Assembly (NCBI GenBank): GCA_003669585.1
Contig: QWOQ01000015.1
Location: 124,001-188,000, forward strand
Length of the DNA: 64,000 nucleotides
Direction of reading: 5' to 3'
Source of the DNA: Planctomycetota bacterium
GTDB taxonomy: Bacteria; Planctomycetota; Planctomycetia; Pirellulales; UBA1268
Position 1 is the stretch's first letter. Each line of letters opens with the position of its first letter. The position numbers were made by a program, and so were the translations under genes. The notes under the pieces are model-generated. The model saw only the letters and a program-made list of their open reading frames with translations. It did not search any database and had not been told where the DNA came from. Positions 9,468 to 18,700 of this stretch are shown here, piece after piece.

Positions 9468-10145
9468 ATGCCGTTGATTGTCACGCTTGACGGGCCCGCT
9501 GGTGCTGGAAAAAGTTCGGCGGCGCGAGCGCTCGCGGCACGGCTCAACGTCCACTATATGGACACTGGAGCGATGTATCGAGCGTTGGCATGGGCGGCGA
9601 TGCAACGAGGCTATGCACTGGAAAATTCAGCGTTGATTGCCGAACTGGCACGCGAGGTCCAGATTGTCTTTGATACGGGTCGAGTACTTGTAGACGGTAC
9701 GGACGTCTCGGCAGAGATTCGTTCCGAAAAAGTCACGGCAGCAACTCGATACGTAGCTGATGCGCCTGCGGTACGAGAGGTCATGAAAATCATACAGCGA
9801 AAAATTGGTAGCGAATGCGATATCGTTACCGAGGGGAGGGATCAGGGAACGGTTGTTTTTCCAACGGCGACGGTCAAGGTGTTTTTGACCGCATCTGCGG
9901 TTCATCGGGCAAAGCGACGACATCAAGAGGAAGTTGTCCGTGGAAGCGGTTTAACATTTCAGGAAGTGCTCGAATCGCAAAGCGTGCGAGATGCCGCCGA
10001 TATTGCCAGACCCGTTGGAGCATTGGTTGCGGCCGTTGATGCGGTGGTGATCGAAACCGACAGTCTGACATTAGAGGAAGTCGTGGAATGCCTTGTGTCG
10101 CTCGTCGAGGAGACGCGTCAGGCACGCGGAAAACATGACGACTGA
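9468..10145 (+). CDS. cmk: Cytidylate kinase
   Basis: This enzyme phosphorylates CMP and dCMP to the diphosphates with ATP. The N-terminal P-loop is clear (LDGPAGAGKSSAARALA), followed by the nucleotide-binding segment YMDTGAMYRALAWAA and the IVTEGRDQGTVVFP motif typical of Cmk. Length (225 residues) is normal. I chose ATG 9468, preceded by GCGAGGA at suitable spacing and directly followed by MPLIVTLDGP. An in-frame start at 9396 would overlap the previous gene and add a non-conserved stretch. It lies 34 bp after the GH38-like gene, and its 3' end overlaps plsC by 11 bp, suggesting coupled translation. Confidence 0.95.
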   Translation: MPLIVTLDGPAGAGKSSAARALAARLNVHYMDTGAMYRALAWAAMQRGYALENSALIAELAREVQIVFDTGRVLVDGTDVSAEIRSEKVTAATRYVADAPAVREVMKIIQRKIGSECDIVTEGRDQGTVVFPTATVKVFLTASAVHRAKRRHQEEVVRGSGLTFQEVLESQSVRDAADIARPVGALVAAVDAVVIETDSLTLEEVVECLVSLVEETRQARGKHDD

Positions 10146-10815
10146 TTCAGCTGCCTCCACTCGACATCGTGGTCAGCGTCCTTTCGGTATCGCGCTGTAT
10201 ACGTTTCTTTGGATCGTCTGCCGCGCGATTGCGGTGTCCGTGTTTGGATTTCGAGTGCGATTCGCGCAACCAATGCCTCTTCAAGGAGGTCTGCTGGTGC
10301 TCTCAACGCATCAAAGCCATCTCGACCCATTGCTCCTGGGACTGGCCAGCCCGCGTCGACTTTCAAGCCTTGCGAGAAAATCGCTCTACGATTGGAAACT
10401 GTTTGCAGCAATTATTTCGATACTCGATGCAATCCCAATCGACCGTGACGCATCGGCTATTGCCGGCCTTCGGGCCATCATTGGTCGGCTCCATCATGGC
10501 GTTGGAGTTGTCATATTTCCGGAAGGGACACGTTCTAGAGATGGCTCGTTGGGGGAGATCAAAGCCGGGTTCGTGATTGCGGCGAGAAGGTCTGGCGTTC
10601 CAATCATGCCGGTTGCAATTGTGGGAGCGTGGGAGTGCTGGGAGAGGTCGTGGAAGTTTCCTCGACCCGGGCGCATTCGACTTGAGTTCGGTCAGATGAT
10701 CACGCCCCAGGAAGTTGCACAGATGACCGATGCGGAACTGGTGGCGAGCTGTCGCGCTCGACTCGAATCGCTCGATGCAATGGCACGACAGCTTCTTCAG
10801 CGATCGCGCATGTGA
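10135..10815 (+). CDS. plsC: 1-acyl-sn-glycerol-3-phosphate acyltransferase
   Basis: The protein carries the acyltransferase motifs in order: HQSHLD (the HX4D catalytic motif), IPIDRDASAIAGLRA, FPEGTRSRDGSLGEIKAG (acceptor-binding block) and VPIMPVAIVGAWE. A hydrophobic N-terminal segment (IALYTFLWIVCRAIAVSVFGF) would anchor it to the cytoplasmic membrane, where it adds the second acyl chain to lysophosphatidate. The length of 226 residues is typical. The start at ATG 10135 lies inside the end of cmk (11-bp overlap). A cmk-plsC pairing occurs in several bacteria and points to one transcript. Confidence 0.92.
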   Translation: MTTDSAASTRHRGQRPFGIALYTFLWIVCRAIAVSVFGFRVRFAQPMPLQGGLLVLSTHQSHLDPLLLGLASPRRLSSLARKSLYDWKLFAAIISILDAIPIDRDASAIAGLRAIIGRLHHGVGVVIFPEGTRSRDGSLGEIKAGFVIAARRSGVPIMPVAIVGAWECWERSWKFPRPGRIRLEFGQMITPQEVAQMTDAELVASCRARLESLDAMARQLLQRSRM

Positions 10816-11002
10816 CAGGGAAGAGTGTGTTCATCCCAAACAGATCGATCGTCGCAAAAAATTTGCCGTCGTGTCCGGATTGTCGGACTTATGCTGCTTT
10901 GTCGGTTGTCCGCAAAGTTTCCCCAAGCGTTCGTCGATTCCCATTGTGACGGAACATAGTGTGATCGATGTCCGCGCTAGAAAATCATAAAAACGCCACG
11001 AC

Positions 11003-11752
11003 ATGCAGACCTTTGTACGATCGATACAAGAATCTCAAGGCATCCCTGCCGCAAGTTTCTCAAGTGGAAACAATCTGCTGTATCCATCTTTTGTGGGTGT
11101 GAAAGCAGTGATTTTTGAATTTGAAAATGTCGTATTTGATGGAACGGCATGGCAAAGGCGATGCTGCCAATGGCTCGAACGTCTGGGCCGAAATATTTCG
11201 TTCGCTCTGTTTTGTTCCCAGTGGCGGAAAGAAATTCGGCTGCATCGATCGGTGCACATGTCATCTGAAGAAATACTCGAGCGATGCCTCCGACGCTGGG
11301 AAATTCCAACAGGCTTGGCCACAGAATTGGTAGCAGCGTGTCGCGCTTTGTGGCGCAAGGCTTCGGTTGTCGATAAACCATTTACGTCAGTCGTCACTCT
11401 GATTCAGTCGCTGTATGAAAAGTCGATGCGCCTTGGGCTTGTGAGCGATTCACTCGCAACGGTTTCCGACATGCAGGAAAGGCTCAACGCATGGCATATC
11501 GGAAATTGTTTTTCCACGATCAGCAGCAGAAGAGATTCTATTGATGAACAATCCGATGTCGCGTGGTTGATTGAGAACGCAAAAAATCTTACTAGCGACG
11601 TTGATACTGTCGCGTTTGTTGGTCGCGAAGAAGAACAACTCACTTCAGCCATGCGAGCTGGGTTAAAACCGTTCGGCATTCACTGCAATCCGGATGGCCG
11701 TCTGCTGACGACAATGGAAGAGCAACGGCATTCCGTTCGTGCGGTGGCATGA
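11003..11752 (+). CDS. HAD-like protein with degenerate catalytic motifs
   Basis: The fold of a haloacid-dehalogenase-type hydrolase is recognisable: a first strand and cap insertion (VKAVIFEFENVVFDG, residues ~33-47), a motif-II strand (RLGLVSDS) and a late strand (VDTVAFVGREEEQLTSAMRAGLKPFGI) matching the usual VGD-xxxD-xxxAxxAG region. The nucleophile motif DxD is replaced by ExE (FEFENV), and the late metal-binding Asp pair by Arg-Glu-Glu. It is therefore probably not a classical phosphatase. The N-terminus is uncertain: the ATG at 11003 lacks a clear ribosome-binding site and later GTG codons just before VKAVIF are possible. It follows plsC by 187 bp on the same strand and converges on the next gene, 4 bp away. 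Confidence 0.7.
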   Translation: MQTFVRSIQESQGIPAASFSSGNNLLYPSFVGVKAVIFEFENVVFDGTAWQRRCCQWLERLGRNISFALFCSQWRKEIRLHRSVHMSSEEILERCLRRWEIPTGLATELVAACRALWRKASVVDKPFTSVVTLIQSLYEKSMRLGLVSDSLATVSDMQERLNAWHIGNCFSTISSRRDSIDEQSDVAWLIENAKNLTSDVDTVAFVGREEEQLTSAMRAGLKPFGIHCNPDGRLLTTMEEQRHSVRAVA

Positions 11753-11756
11753 TGCA

Positions 11757-14700
11757 TTAAGGTGTTTGAGGACGGGCGCGTTTGAATGGATCGACCGTCC
11801 CTCCGCCAGGCCCGGGAGGAGGCGCATCCGGTTTGGTGAAGGGTAATAGTTTTGGCCATCCGAGGCTCATGCCTGGCCACTGTTGAGCGGTGCCGGTGGC
11901 GATAGGTGGCGATGGGGCTGCTGGAACGGCGGAATCTGTGGATGTTGCAATCGCAGATGAAGGGACTTGAGGAGGTGCCGTGTTCGGCGACCGACCAACT
12001 CCGGCAGGAGATCCCTGCGACTCAGAAAAGTTTTTTTCTTCAAGAGAAGGCCCCGACAGAAGATCTGCCTTTTCAAGGGGCGGAGCAGTTGAAACAGTGG
12101 AGACTGTTGCCAGGTCGGTCTGCTCAGCTCCCGGCTCAAGTGGTCGCACTCGTACATCATCGATGCGAGCCTCTCCCATGCCACACAGAGCAAATGTTAC
12201 CGTAAGCGGATTCTTCGATTCTGTTTCCGGAGCGATGCGGTAGAGCACCATGTGTCGCCAGCCGGGCGTGACCCCCACTCGTTCTGCTAATGCCGGTCCA
12301 CCCCATGAATCAAAAACGAGCAAGCCGTCAACGGTTCCCTGAATTGGTTTGGGAACCCATACTCTGGCTTCGATGGCAATGAGTTGTCCCGATGGAACTA
12401 CAATCGGTGGCGTGGTGATCCAGACCGGTGGCGTTTCGACAACGGAGGGCGATTCCTCAGGATTTCGAGAACGTGCCAGCATCCTCAGACTTCCGCTGCC
12501 CGAGGCGGCAGAGGTCTTCGAAATCTCAACTCCAGAAACGATTGCAGATTCATCCAGTGCAAAGTGTCGCCATCCAGAACGTGCAAGCGAGTCGATGCTC
12601 TCCATGTCCCCTGCCGGAAGAAGATTTTTCCCGCCATGGGTCGAAGCAAGCGCATCGACGAGTTGCCAGTGTTCGGCCAATGTGGAATCTGACGCCGAGA
12701 GTGGACTCGCAACCATGGAGCCTGTGGCGAGCACTCCGCGTTCCCAGGTGAGTCGCTCAAGCTGACAAATAATGGACGAGGCACGTCTAAATTTTAGGAT
12801 GGCGTTGGAGGGATCGTTGAGAGCGAGAGACTCGCCTGCGGTAATATCGGCTTGCGCCTGTTCAATAAGTTTGATCACTGGCAAGTGACCAATCGCTGAT
12901 GCAGGAAGACGGGCTGCTAGCGAGCGGGCATCTTCGATGGCAATGGACGCTCTTGTGCGTGAAGATTCGAGTGTCGTTGCCACCCCTGAGGCGAGTCTTC
13001 GTTGAACGGCTCCGGTAATGACAGGTTCACCACTAATGAGAATCAGAGTGCTCGATTTGAATGGATCGAGAACGATTGATACTCCGCCACTCACTCTATG
13101 CTGACGCAAAGGTTTAAGACCTCCTGGCGCAATTTCCCACGACTGATGGGCCTCAGGAACGCCTGGCACAAGCAGCGTTATGGGATCGCTGTCGCGAGGC
13201 AAATCGCCCTGATAGGTACGCGGAACAATCTGCGATCCCTGCACGCTTCGAAAAACGATAACCATTCGAGCCCTGCTCACTTCGAGAACATAGGCCTGCA
13301 CTTCCGGATTGCTCGCTTTGGCAGCAGCAGCAAATCGTCCTGCGGCACCCCATGGTTCAAGGATCTCGAGGTCAAGATTCAACTCACGCACTGCCGAGGC
13401 GCGTCGTCGAGCCTCTGGCTCCCTGCCATCAATTCTGTGGTCGGAGGAAAAAAAGAGGCCGCGAGATCCGGCAGCAACAGCCGCAAGACCGGCTAGATGC
13501 AGACTTTCAGAATCAACCGGAATGCCATTTGCACCTAAACCTGAAAGAAGCCGGCACTGTTCGGTCACAGCCGAATCGATTTCGGTAGAGAGTCCCGCAA
13601 GCAGTGGAGTGCCGGGACGAACGAGCCGGGGACGCTGCTTGAGCCACGAAAGATAATCGGTTAGCTCGAGGCTCGTTCCCAAAACAGTCCGACGCGTCAC
13701 AAGCATATCGATGTGTCGACTGATTGTGCGAAGGTCACTTTCGGCGGAGACAATCACAGGCCGGCCTGCTTTTGTGTCACAAGCACGCACGACTCGGGAT
13801 CGTTCGGCAAGGGCATCGATATGTTCATTCGACAGGCCATTGCCAAGATCCCACATGAGCACTCGGTCCCATGCGGAAGAAAAAGTTGGCATCGATTCAG
13901 GTCGTGAAGAATCGATTTCGCCAATGTTTGGAGGAGGACAGACGATCCAAAGGCCGGTCGCACGAGCCTGATCAAGAATGGCAACACTTGCGGGTTGGGT
14001 GAGACGCACACCGTTAAACCCAAGAGCTCGCACGGCTTCCAGCGATTCTCCGTGATAGTCCAAAATTCTTGGAAACAAAGGCCGACCATCGGCTTCGAGA
14101 ACACCTCGTGAAATTCCCGCTGTCATCCGATCGGGCTGGCCTAACGTCTGCTCGTTGGAAATGGTTCGCACCGCTGAATCGCGCATCACTTCGCGTACGT
14201 TGGCAGAAGCACCACGATCGGTTTCGGCACGATTCAAAGGCCGTGTCACAGCGCCCGAAAGGGCGAGATCATCGATCGATAATTCATAGTTCCCTGGCCC
14301 AGAATAAAGATCGAGTACCAGGTGGGTGACGGCGGCTCCCTGAGGATCAATGTGAGGCCCGAATTCTGCACGAATCGCTCGAAGACCTTTTTCAAACTCC
14401 CGAGGAATATTGTTGACCTCGAGCATTTCGTATCGATCGGCACCGACTGACAGAGTTCCTGGAATGATCACCATCAAAGGTCGGCCCGTCGTGGGATGTT
14501 TCGTATTCGGCAAGACGACGTTCATCGAAAGTCGAATTCTTGAGCGGTTGCATCGCACCCAGAGCGAGCCTGCTAATTCATCAATGAGCGCGACCTGACC
14601 AATTGGCATCTGCAATTGCAGCGAGGTACCAGAACCTGCTTGAATACAAAAACGCTCACACATCGAACCACGATGGGGCGATTGGGTTGAGCGACGATGT

Positions 14701-14927
14701 TCAAGCACTTTGTGCTCAACGTCGCTGCGTCCGATTGAGAAGATCGTCTCTGGAGTCTCAAAGCTTTCTTCGTACATCGAGCCGAGGACAACTTCACCGC
14801 ACGCGAGATTTCCCCAAGACAGACCTAGACAAATGCAAATAATTCCTATCAACAGGGGAACACCTTCCCGACATCGCAACCATGATTGGCGACAGGGTGT
14901 TGTGACGGTATCACGAACGTTGGACAT
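11757..14927 (-). CDS. Large secreted protein with TIM-barrel-like and jelly-roll-like regions
   Basis: From ATG 14927 (MSNVRDTVTTP) the protein has a signal sequence (VPLLIGIICICLGLSWGNLACG) and about 1,056 residues. After a beta-rich N-terminal part, a segment including ILDYHGESLEAVRALGFNGVRL and TGLWIVCPPPNIGEID resembles the TIM-barrel start of glycosidases. A later helical stretch sits between this and a C-terminal jelly-roll-like domain (IAIEARVWVPKPIQGTV, MGEARIDDVRVRPLEPG). A Pro/Ser-rich tail ends it. I see no definite catalytic pair. A GTG start at 15005 in the same frame is possible, but the shorter start gives a better signal peptide. It is probably a conserved planctomycete secreted protein; carbohydrate interaction is inferred. 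Confidence 0.75.
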   Translation of the reverse strand: MSNVRDTVTTPCRQSWLRCREGVPLLIGIICICLGLSWGNLACGEVVLGSMYEESFETPETIFSIGRSDVEHKVLEHRRSTQSPHRGSMCERFCIQAGSGTSLQLQMPIGQVALIDELAGSLWVRCNRSRIRLSMNVVLPNTKHPTTGRPLMVIIPGTLSVGADRYEMLEVNNIPREFEKGLRAIRAEFGPHIDPQGAAVTHLVLDLYSGPGNYELSIDDLALSGAVTRPLNRAETDRGASANVREVMRDSAVRTISNEQTLGQPDRMTAGISRGVLEADGRPLFPRILDYHGESLEAVRALGFNGVRLTQPASVAILDQARATGLWIVCPPPNIGEIDSSRPESMPTFSSAWDRVLMWDLGNGLSNEHIDALAERSRVVRACDTKAGRPVIVSAESDLRTISRHIDMLVTRRTVLGTSLELTDYLSWLKQRPRLVRPGTPLLAGLSTEIDSAVTEQCRLLSGLGANGIPVDSESLHLAGLAAVAAGSRGLFFSSDHRIDGREPEARRRASAVRELNLDLEILEPWGAAGRFAAAAKASNPEVQAYVLEVSRARMVIVFRSVQGSQIVPRTYQGDLPRDSDPITLLVPGVPEAHQSWEIAPGGLKPLRQHRVSGGVSIVLDPFKSSTLILISGEPVITGAVQRRLASGVATTLESSRTRASIAIEDARSLAARLPASAIGHLPVIKLIEQAQADITAGESLALNDPSNAILKFRRASSIICQLERLTWERGVLATGSMVASPLSASDSTLAEHWQLVDALASTHGGKNLLPAGDMESIDSLARSGWRHFALDESAIVSGVEISKTSAASGSGSLRMLARSRNPEESPSVVETPPVWITTPPIVVPSGQLIAIEARVWVPKPIQGTVDGLLVFDSWGGPALAERVGVTPGWRHMVLYRIAPETESKNPLTVTFALCGMGEARIDDVRVRPLEPGAEQTDLATVSTVSTAPPLEKADLLSGPSLEEKNFSESQGSPAGVGRSPNTAPPQVPSSAIATSTDSAVPAAPSPPIATGTAQQWPGMSLGWPKLLPFTKPDAPPPGPGGGTVDPFKRARPQTP

Positions 14928-15450
14928 CAAATGGGGTTCCCGAAAAGAATAAACACCCGGTATGACGGACGTTGGTAATGCCTTGTGGCCCTGGTGACGA
15001 AACACAGCTTTGGGGGCGATGAGAGAAGAGGGGCTTTTATCATGATTTGAAATCGCAACTCCATATCAACAGGTTGAAACTGAAGGATTTCAATGAAAGC
15101 CCGGAAGACTGGAGGGTTTGGAGGGTATTCTCAAGAAAGCAGACCATCAATTTTATTCGTCTCAGGGTGTGAAGAAGGAGAAGTTTTGCCCCGGCGTAAT
15201 TCTGCATTCAAATTTCAAGCTGGTGCGTTTTCTCCCGCGCTTTCCGGAAACAAGGAATTGCCGTGAACGTCTCTCGAAGCAGGCCGATTGCTCCATTCCG
15301 GAGAATCAGACTCAAGGCACTCAGGCGGAGGGTGTTGGCCGAGCACGCCGACGTGCATTACAGTGGCGTAGAATCCCGCCCATGAGTTTTTGAAGAGGAC
15401 GACCGAAGGCAATCTTTGGTGCCTCTTTACCCGCCGCAATTTGAAACAAT
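14928..15450. other. Intergenic region upstream of the Ser/Thr kinase gene
   Basis: This roughly 520-bp gap (445 bp if the previous gene starts at GTG 15005) separates two divergently transcribed genes. Short frames on both strands (for example 15118-15393, plus) encode no recognisable protein. I see no tRNA-like or strong hairpin structure. It presumably contains the two promoters. Confidence 0.45.
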
Positions 15451-16920
15451 ATGAAACCCGCGACCACCGACGAGTTTTCGCAGCGAGTGATCGAACTCGG
15501 CCTGCTCACTCCGGAACAGATTAGCGATACGTGGGCAGATCTGCGTGGACAAGAAGTGAGTCTGGATGAACTCGGCAGCCAATTTGTACGGCGAGAACTA
15601 CTCACTCGGTATCAACTCGATCGAGTGATGCGAGGAGAACAGCGAGGATTTTTTTACGGTCGCGCAAAGATTCTTTATCAGGCTGGAGCGGGATCTTTTG
15701 CTCGAGTCTTTCGAGCGGTGAATATCGACACTGGAAAAGTCTGTGCGGTCAAAGTACTCCGCACTCGTTTTTCTGACGATGCGCAGAAGTGCAAGGAATT
15801 TCAGAAGGAAGGCCGCATCGGTCGATTACTGCAATTCGAACACATTGTGGCCATTCATGATGTCGGACGTCAGTACGGATCGAGCTACATCACCATGGAG
15901 TTTATTGAGGGAGAAACACTTCGAGAGTTGGTGCGACGCCGTGGCCGCTTGGAAGTGCCACGCGTATTGGATCTCGCAGCGCAGTTGGCGTCGGCACTTG
16001 AATATGCGCATTCCCTCGGAATCACTCATCGCGACCTGAAGGCCAGCAACGTGCTCATCTCATCGGCGGGAGATGCAAAAGTCGCCGATTTTGGCCTGGC
16101 TGGTATCGACGAGGAGCAAGGGAAAAATGCGGGTGAGTTTTCGGGGAAGGCAAGAACCGTTGAATACATCGCGCTGGAAAAACTTGGCGGTATGAAGGAC
16201 GATGACGCCGTTCGAAGCGATATCTACTTTTTTGGAACGATTCTTTATGTTGCGCTTTCAGGAAAGCCAGCACTTGCAGAGTCGCGAGACCGTGCTGAGC
16301 GATCCGATCCAAAGCGTTTTCTCGACGTGAAATCACTTCGAGTAGTCGCCCCAGATATTTCTCACGACGTCGTCGAACTTATCGATAAAGCAATGTCGAT
16401 TGAACCGAGGGATCGGTTTCAAACGGTGTCGGACATGCTGCGCGAGATTATGCAGCTCGTTAAAAAATATTCTGAAGAAGGATACGTTCGGCTGATACGA
16501 AAAGCCGAGGCAGTCGAGACTGCATCCCCAACCCATGGGACGAGCAGCGGCAAGGTCATGCTCGTAGAAAGTGATCCGGAACAAAAGACTTTTCGTGAAT
16601 TTTTTACGAAGTTGGGATATCAAACGCTTGTTACGGTCGATCCGCAGCGAGCAATTGTTCGGATGGGAACGTTTCCGCGTCCTGCGGAATGTCTTATTTT
16701 CAGCACAACAGGACTTGGTCGAACAGCACTCGACGCGTTCAATAAATTAACGACAGACCCATTTCTTCACGATATTCCTGCTGTTCTTCTGGTTGACGGG
16801 CGGCACCTTTCCCTTGCGAATGAGGCCCGATTAGATGCATATCGAGTCGTGACGTGTGCACCGTTTGAGCCAAAGGAAATAGTGGCACTGATTCAAAAAA
16901 TCGCCTCGAGTCGAAGCTGA
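15451..16920 (+). CDS. Serine/threonine protein kinase with C-terminal pseudo-receiver domain
   Basis: A helical N-terminal segment (residues 1-65, rich in Leu/Arg) precedes a complete Hanks-type kinase domain: glycine loop GAGSFARVF (79-87), VKV lysine (Lys101), alpha-C Glu near 120, catalytic loop HRDLKASN (193-200) and DFG (213-215). The active site is therefore intact. From about residue 367 a receiver-like fold follows (GKVMLVESDPEQKTF, AECLIFSTTGLGR, IPAVLLVDGR), but the phospho-acceptor Asp is replaced by Ser. No membrane helix is seen, so it is likely cytoplasmic. Planctomycetes carry many such kinases with varied C-terminal modules; a pseudo-receiver is a less common one. It is co-oriented with der downstream but 179 bp away. 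Confidence 0.9.
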   Translation: MKPATTDEFSQRVIELGLLTPEQISDTWADLRGQEVSLDELGSQFVRRELLTRYQLDRVMRGEQRGFFYGRAKILYQAGAGSFARVFRAVNIDTGKVCAVKVLRTRFSDDAQKCKEFQKEGRIGRLLQFEHIVAIHDVGRQYGSSYITMEFIEGETLRELVRRRGRLEVPRVLDLAAQLASALEYAHSLGITHRDLKASNVLISSAGDAKVADFGLAGIDEEQGKNAGEFSGKARTVEYIALEKLGGMKDDDAVRSDIYFFGTILYVALSGKPALAESRDRAERSDPKRFLDVKSLRVVAPDISHDVVELIDKAMSIEPRDRFQTVSDMLREIMQLVKKYSEEGYVRLIRKAEAVETASPTHGTSSGKVMLVESDPEQKTFREFFTKLGYQTLVTVDPQRAIVRMGTFPRPAECLIFSTTGLGRTALDAFNKLTTDPFLHDIPAVLLVDGRHLSLANEARLDAYRVVTCAPFEPKEIVALIQKIASSRS

Positions 16921-17099
16921 GATTGGTTTGTGGCGCAGCATCTAAAGAATCACCCAACTTCAAACATCGTGCGTCATCGACGGGTAGACTCCTGAGAACC
17001 GGTGCTGAAGGTTCGGGTGCAAAACCCTGAAAAAGCGCGGCCGAAGCATAGACCGATGTTCTGAAGAGCATGACTACGAAAGCTGACAGGTTGGATATT

Positions 17100-18470
17100 A
17101 TGAAAGATCAATTTCCACGGGTCGTGATCGCGGGACGCCCAAACGTTGGTAAGTCGAGTCTCTTTAACTGGATCATCGGTAAGCGCATTGCCATCGTTGA
17201 TCCAACCGCGGGCGTGACGCGGGATCGTCTTGTCCAGCGCATCGACGAGCAGGGACATTTGTTTGAACTCGTCGACACAGGTGGCATGGGTTTTGATGAT
17301 CCCGATGGACTCACCCGTCACATTGATGCTCAGATTGAGGCCGGCCTGACTGAGGCCGCGGTCGTGCTGTTCGTCGTTGATATTCGGTCAGGACTTACGG
17401 GAGTGGACATCGAGGTGGCGGAGCGGGTTCGCCGCACGGGTTCACCGGTTCTGCTGGTTGCCAATAAAGCAGACGACATGAAACTCGAGAGCCATGCAAC
17501 TGAGTTTGCGGCGCTTGGATTTGGACCGCCGATCGTGGTAAGCGTGGAACAGAATCGCAACCGCGATGTGCTCATCGATGAAATTCTCTCGCATCTCCCA
17601 GAACACAATGAATTGCTCGAAATTGAAAAACCGGTCATGAAACTGGCGATTGTTGGACGCCGGAATGTCGGAAAGAGCACCTTCATCAATGCTCTCGCTC
17701 AAGAAGATCGCGTCATTACGAGTCCTGTGGCTGGCACAACGAGAGACAGCATCGATGTTCTTTTCAAGGTTGACGGCTTATCGCTGCTAGCGATTGATAC
17801 GCCTGGCCTTCGCCGCGCAAAAAGTCGCAAGACGGATCTGGATTTCTACTCAACTCACCGAGCACAGCGAAGTATTCGCCGCGCTGATGTGGTACTTCTT
17901 TTTTTTGATGCCGCAGAACCGATTGGAAAAGTTGACAAGCAACTTGCCGAACTGGTCGTTGAAGAGTCAAAACCCGTGCTGTTGGTTGTCAACAAGTGGG
18001 ATCTCTACGCCAGTGGAGTAAAGACAGCGGAGTGGGTGGAATATTTGCGAAAAACATTTCGCACCATGCCATGGGCCCCAATCGAATTTGTCACCGCGAC
18101 CAGCGGAAAGAATGTAAAAACGGTTGTCAATACTGCACAAAAACTTTTTCGCCAGAGCCTTTGTCGGGTTACAACATCGCGACTGAACACGATTGTGCGC
18201 GAAGCCATAACCGCCAACCAACCGCCTGCCGATCGACGCGGTCGGCCAGTTCGCATTTACTATGCAACTCAAGTTGAAAGCGGTCCGCCCACGATTGTTC
18301 TTTCCACAAGCGATCCCGATTCAGTGTCGCAGAGCTACAGGCGATATCTGCTCGGAGTACTGAGGCAACACACTCCGTTTCGTGAAGTGCCAATCCGCCT
18401 TTTCGTGCGAGGAAGAGATCCTTCCGGAAGGGCGAAAGAAAGCTCGTCACAGAAAAAACAGCAGGAATAA
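17100..18470 (+). CDS. der: Ribosome-assembly GTPase Der (EngA)
   Basis: Two tandem GTPase domains are visible, the hallmark of Der. The first has GRPNVGKSSLFN, DTGGMGFDD and NKADD; the second has GRRNVGKSTFIN, DTPGLRRAK and NKWDL. A C-terminal KH-like domain follows (TTSRLNTIVREAI, RPVRIYYATQVESGPPTIVL). The length of about 456 residues is normal. The protein acts in 50S subunit maturation. The ATG at 17100 (MKDQFPRVVIAGRP) has AGGTTGG upstream at suitable spacing. An in-frame ATG at 17070 would add ten residues but has its purine tract too close. Confidence 0.97.
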   Translation: MKDQFPRVVIAGRPNVGKSSLFNWIIGKRIAIVDPTAGVTRDRLVQRIDEQGHLFELVDTGGMGFDDPDGLTRHIDAQIEAGLTEAAVVLFVVDIRSGLTGVDIEVAERVRRTGSPVLLVANKADDMKLESHATEFAALGFGPPIVVSVEQNRNRDVLIDEILSHLPEHNELLEIEKPVMKLAIVGRRNVGKSTFINALAQEDRVITSPVAGTTRDSIDVLFKVDGLSLLAIDTPGLRRAKSRKTDLDFYSTHRAQRSIRRADVVLLFFDAAEPIGKVDKQLAELVVEESKPVLLVVNKWDLYASGVKTAEWVEYLRKTFRTMPWAPIEFVTATSGKNVKTVVNTAQKLFRQSLCRVTTSRLNTIVREAITANQPPADRRGRPVRIYYATQVESGPPTIVLSTSDPDSVSQSYRRYLLGVLRQHTPFREVPIRLFVRGRDPSGRAKESSSQKKQQE

Positions 18471-18700
18471 ACGGTTCATATCCCTTCGGGTTACAGGCAT
18501 GTTTGGGGTCTGCTTTTACTCGACGCGAGGTCGAGGATATGCTTCTGGGGCTTTCGTGTGGGAATGATTGTATTTCGCGATACGGATGGCAATGTCTTTC
18601 GAATTGGACATGCGATCCGTTTTTGAAATGAGAACATTCTCGAGCGATACGCAAACATACTTCCGAGGTTTCAGCCACACATTGTGAGGAGAGCGCAGTC

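Noticed and set aside
10873-10888. GTCCG/CGGAC hairpin after plsC
   Set aside because: Only five base pairs and no T-tract right after it; not a convincing terminator.
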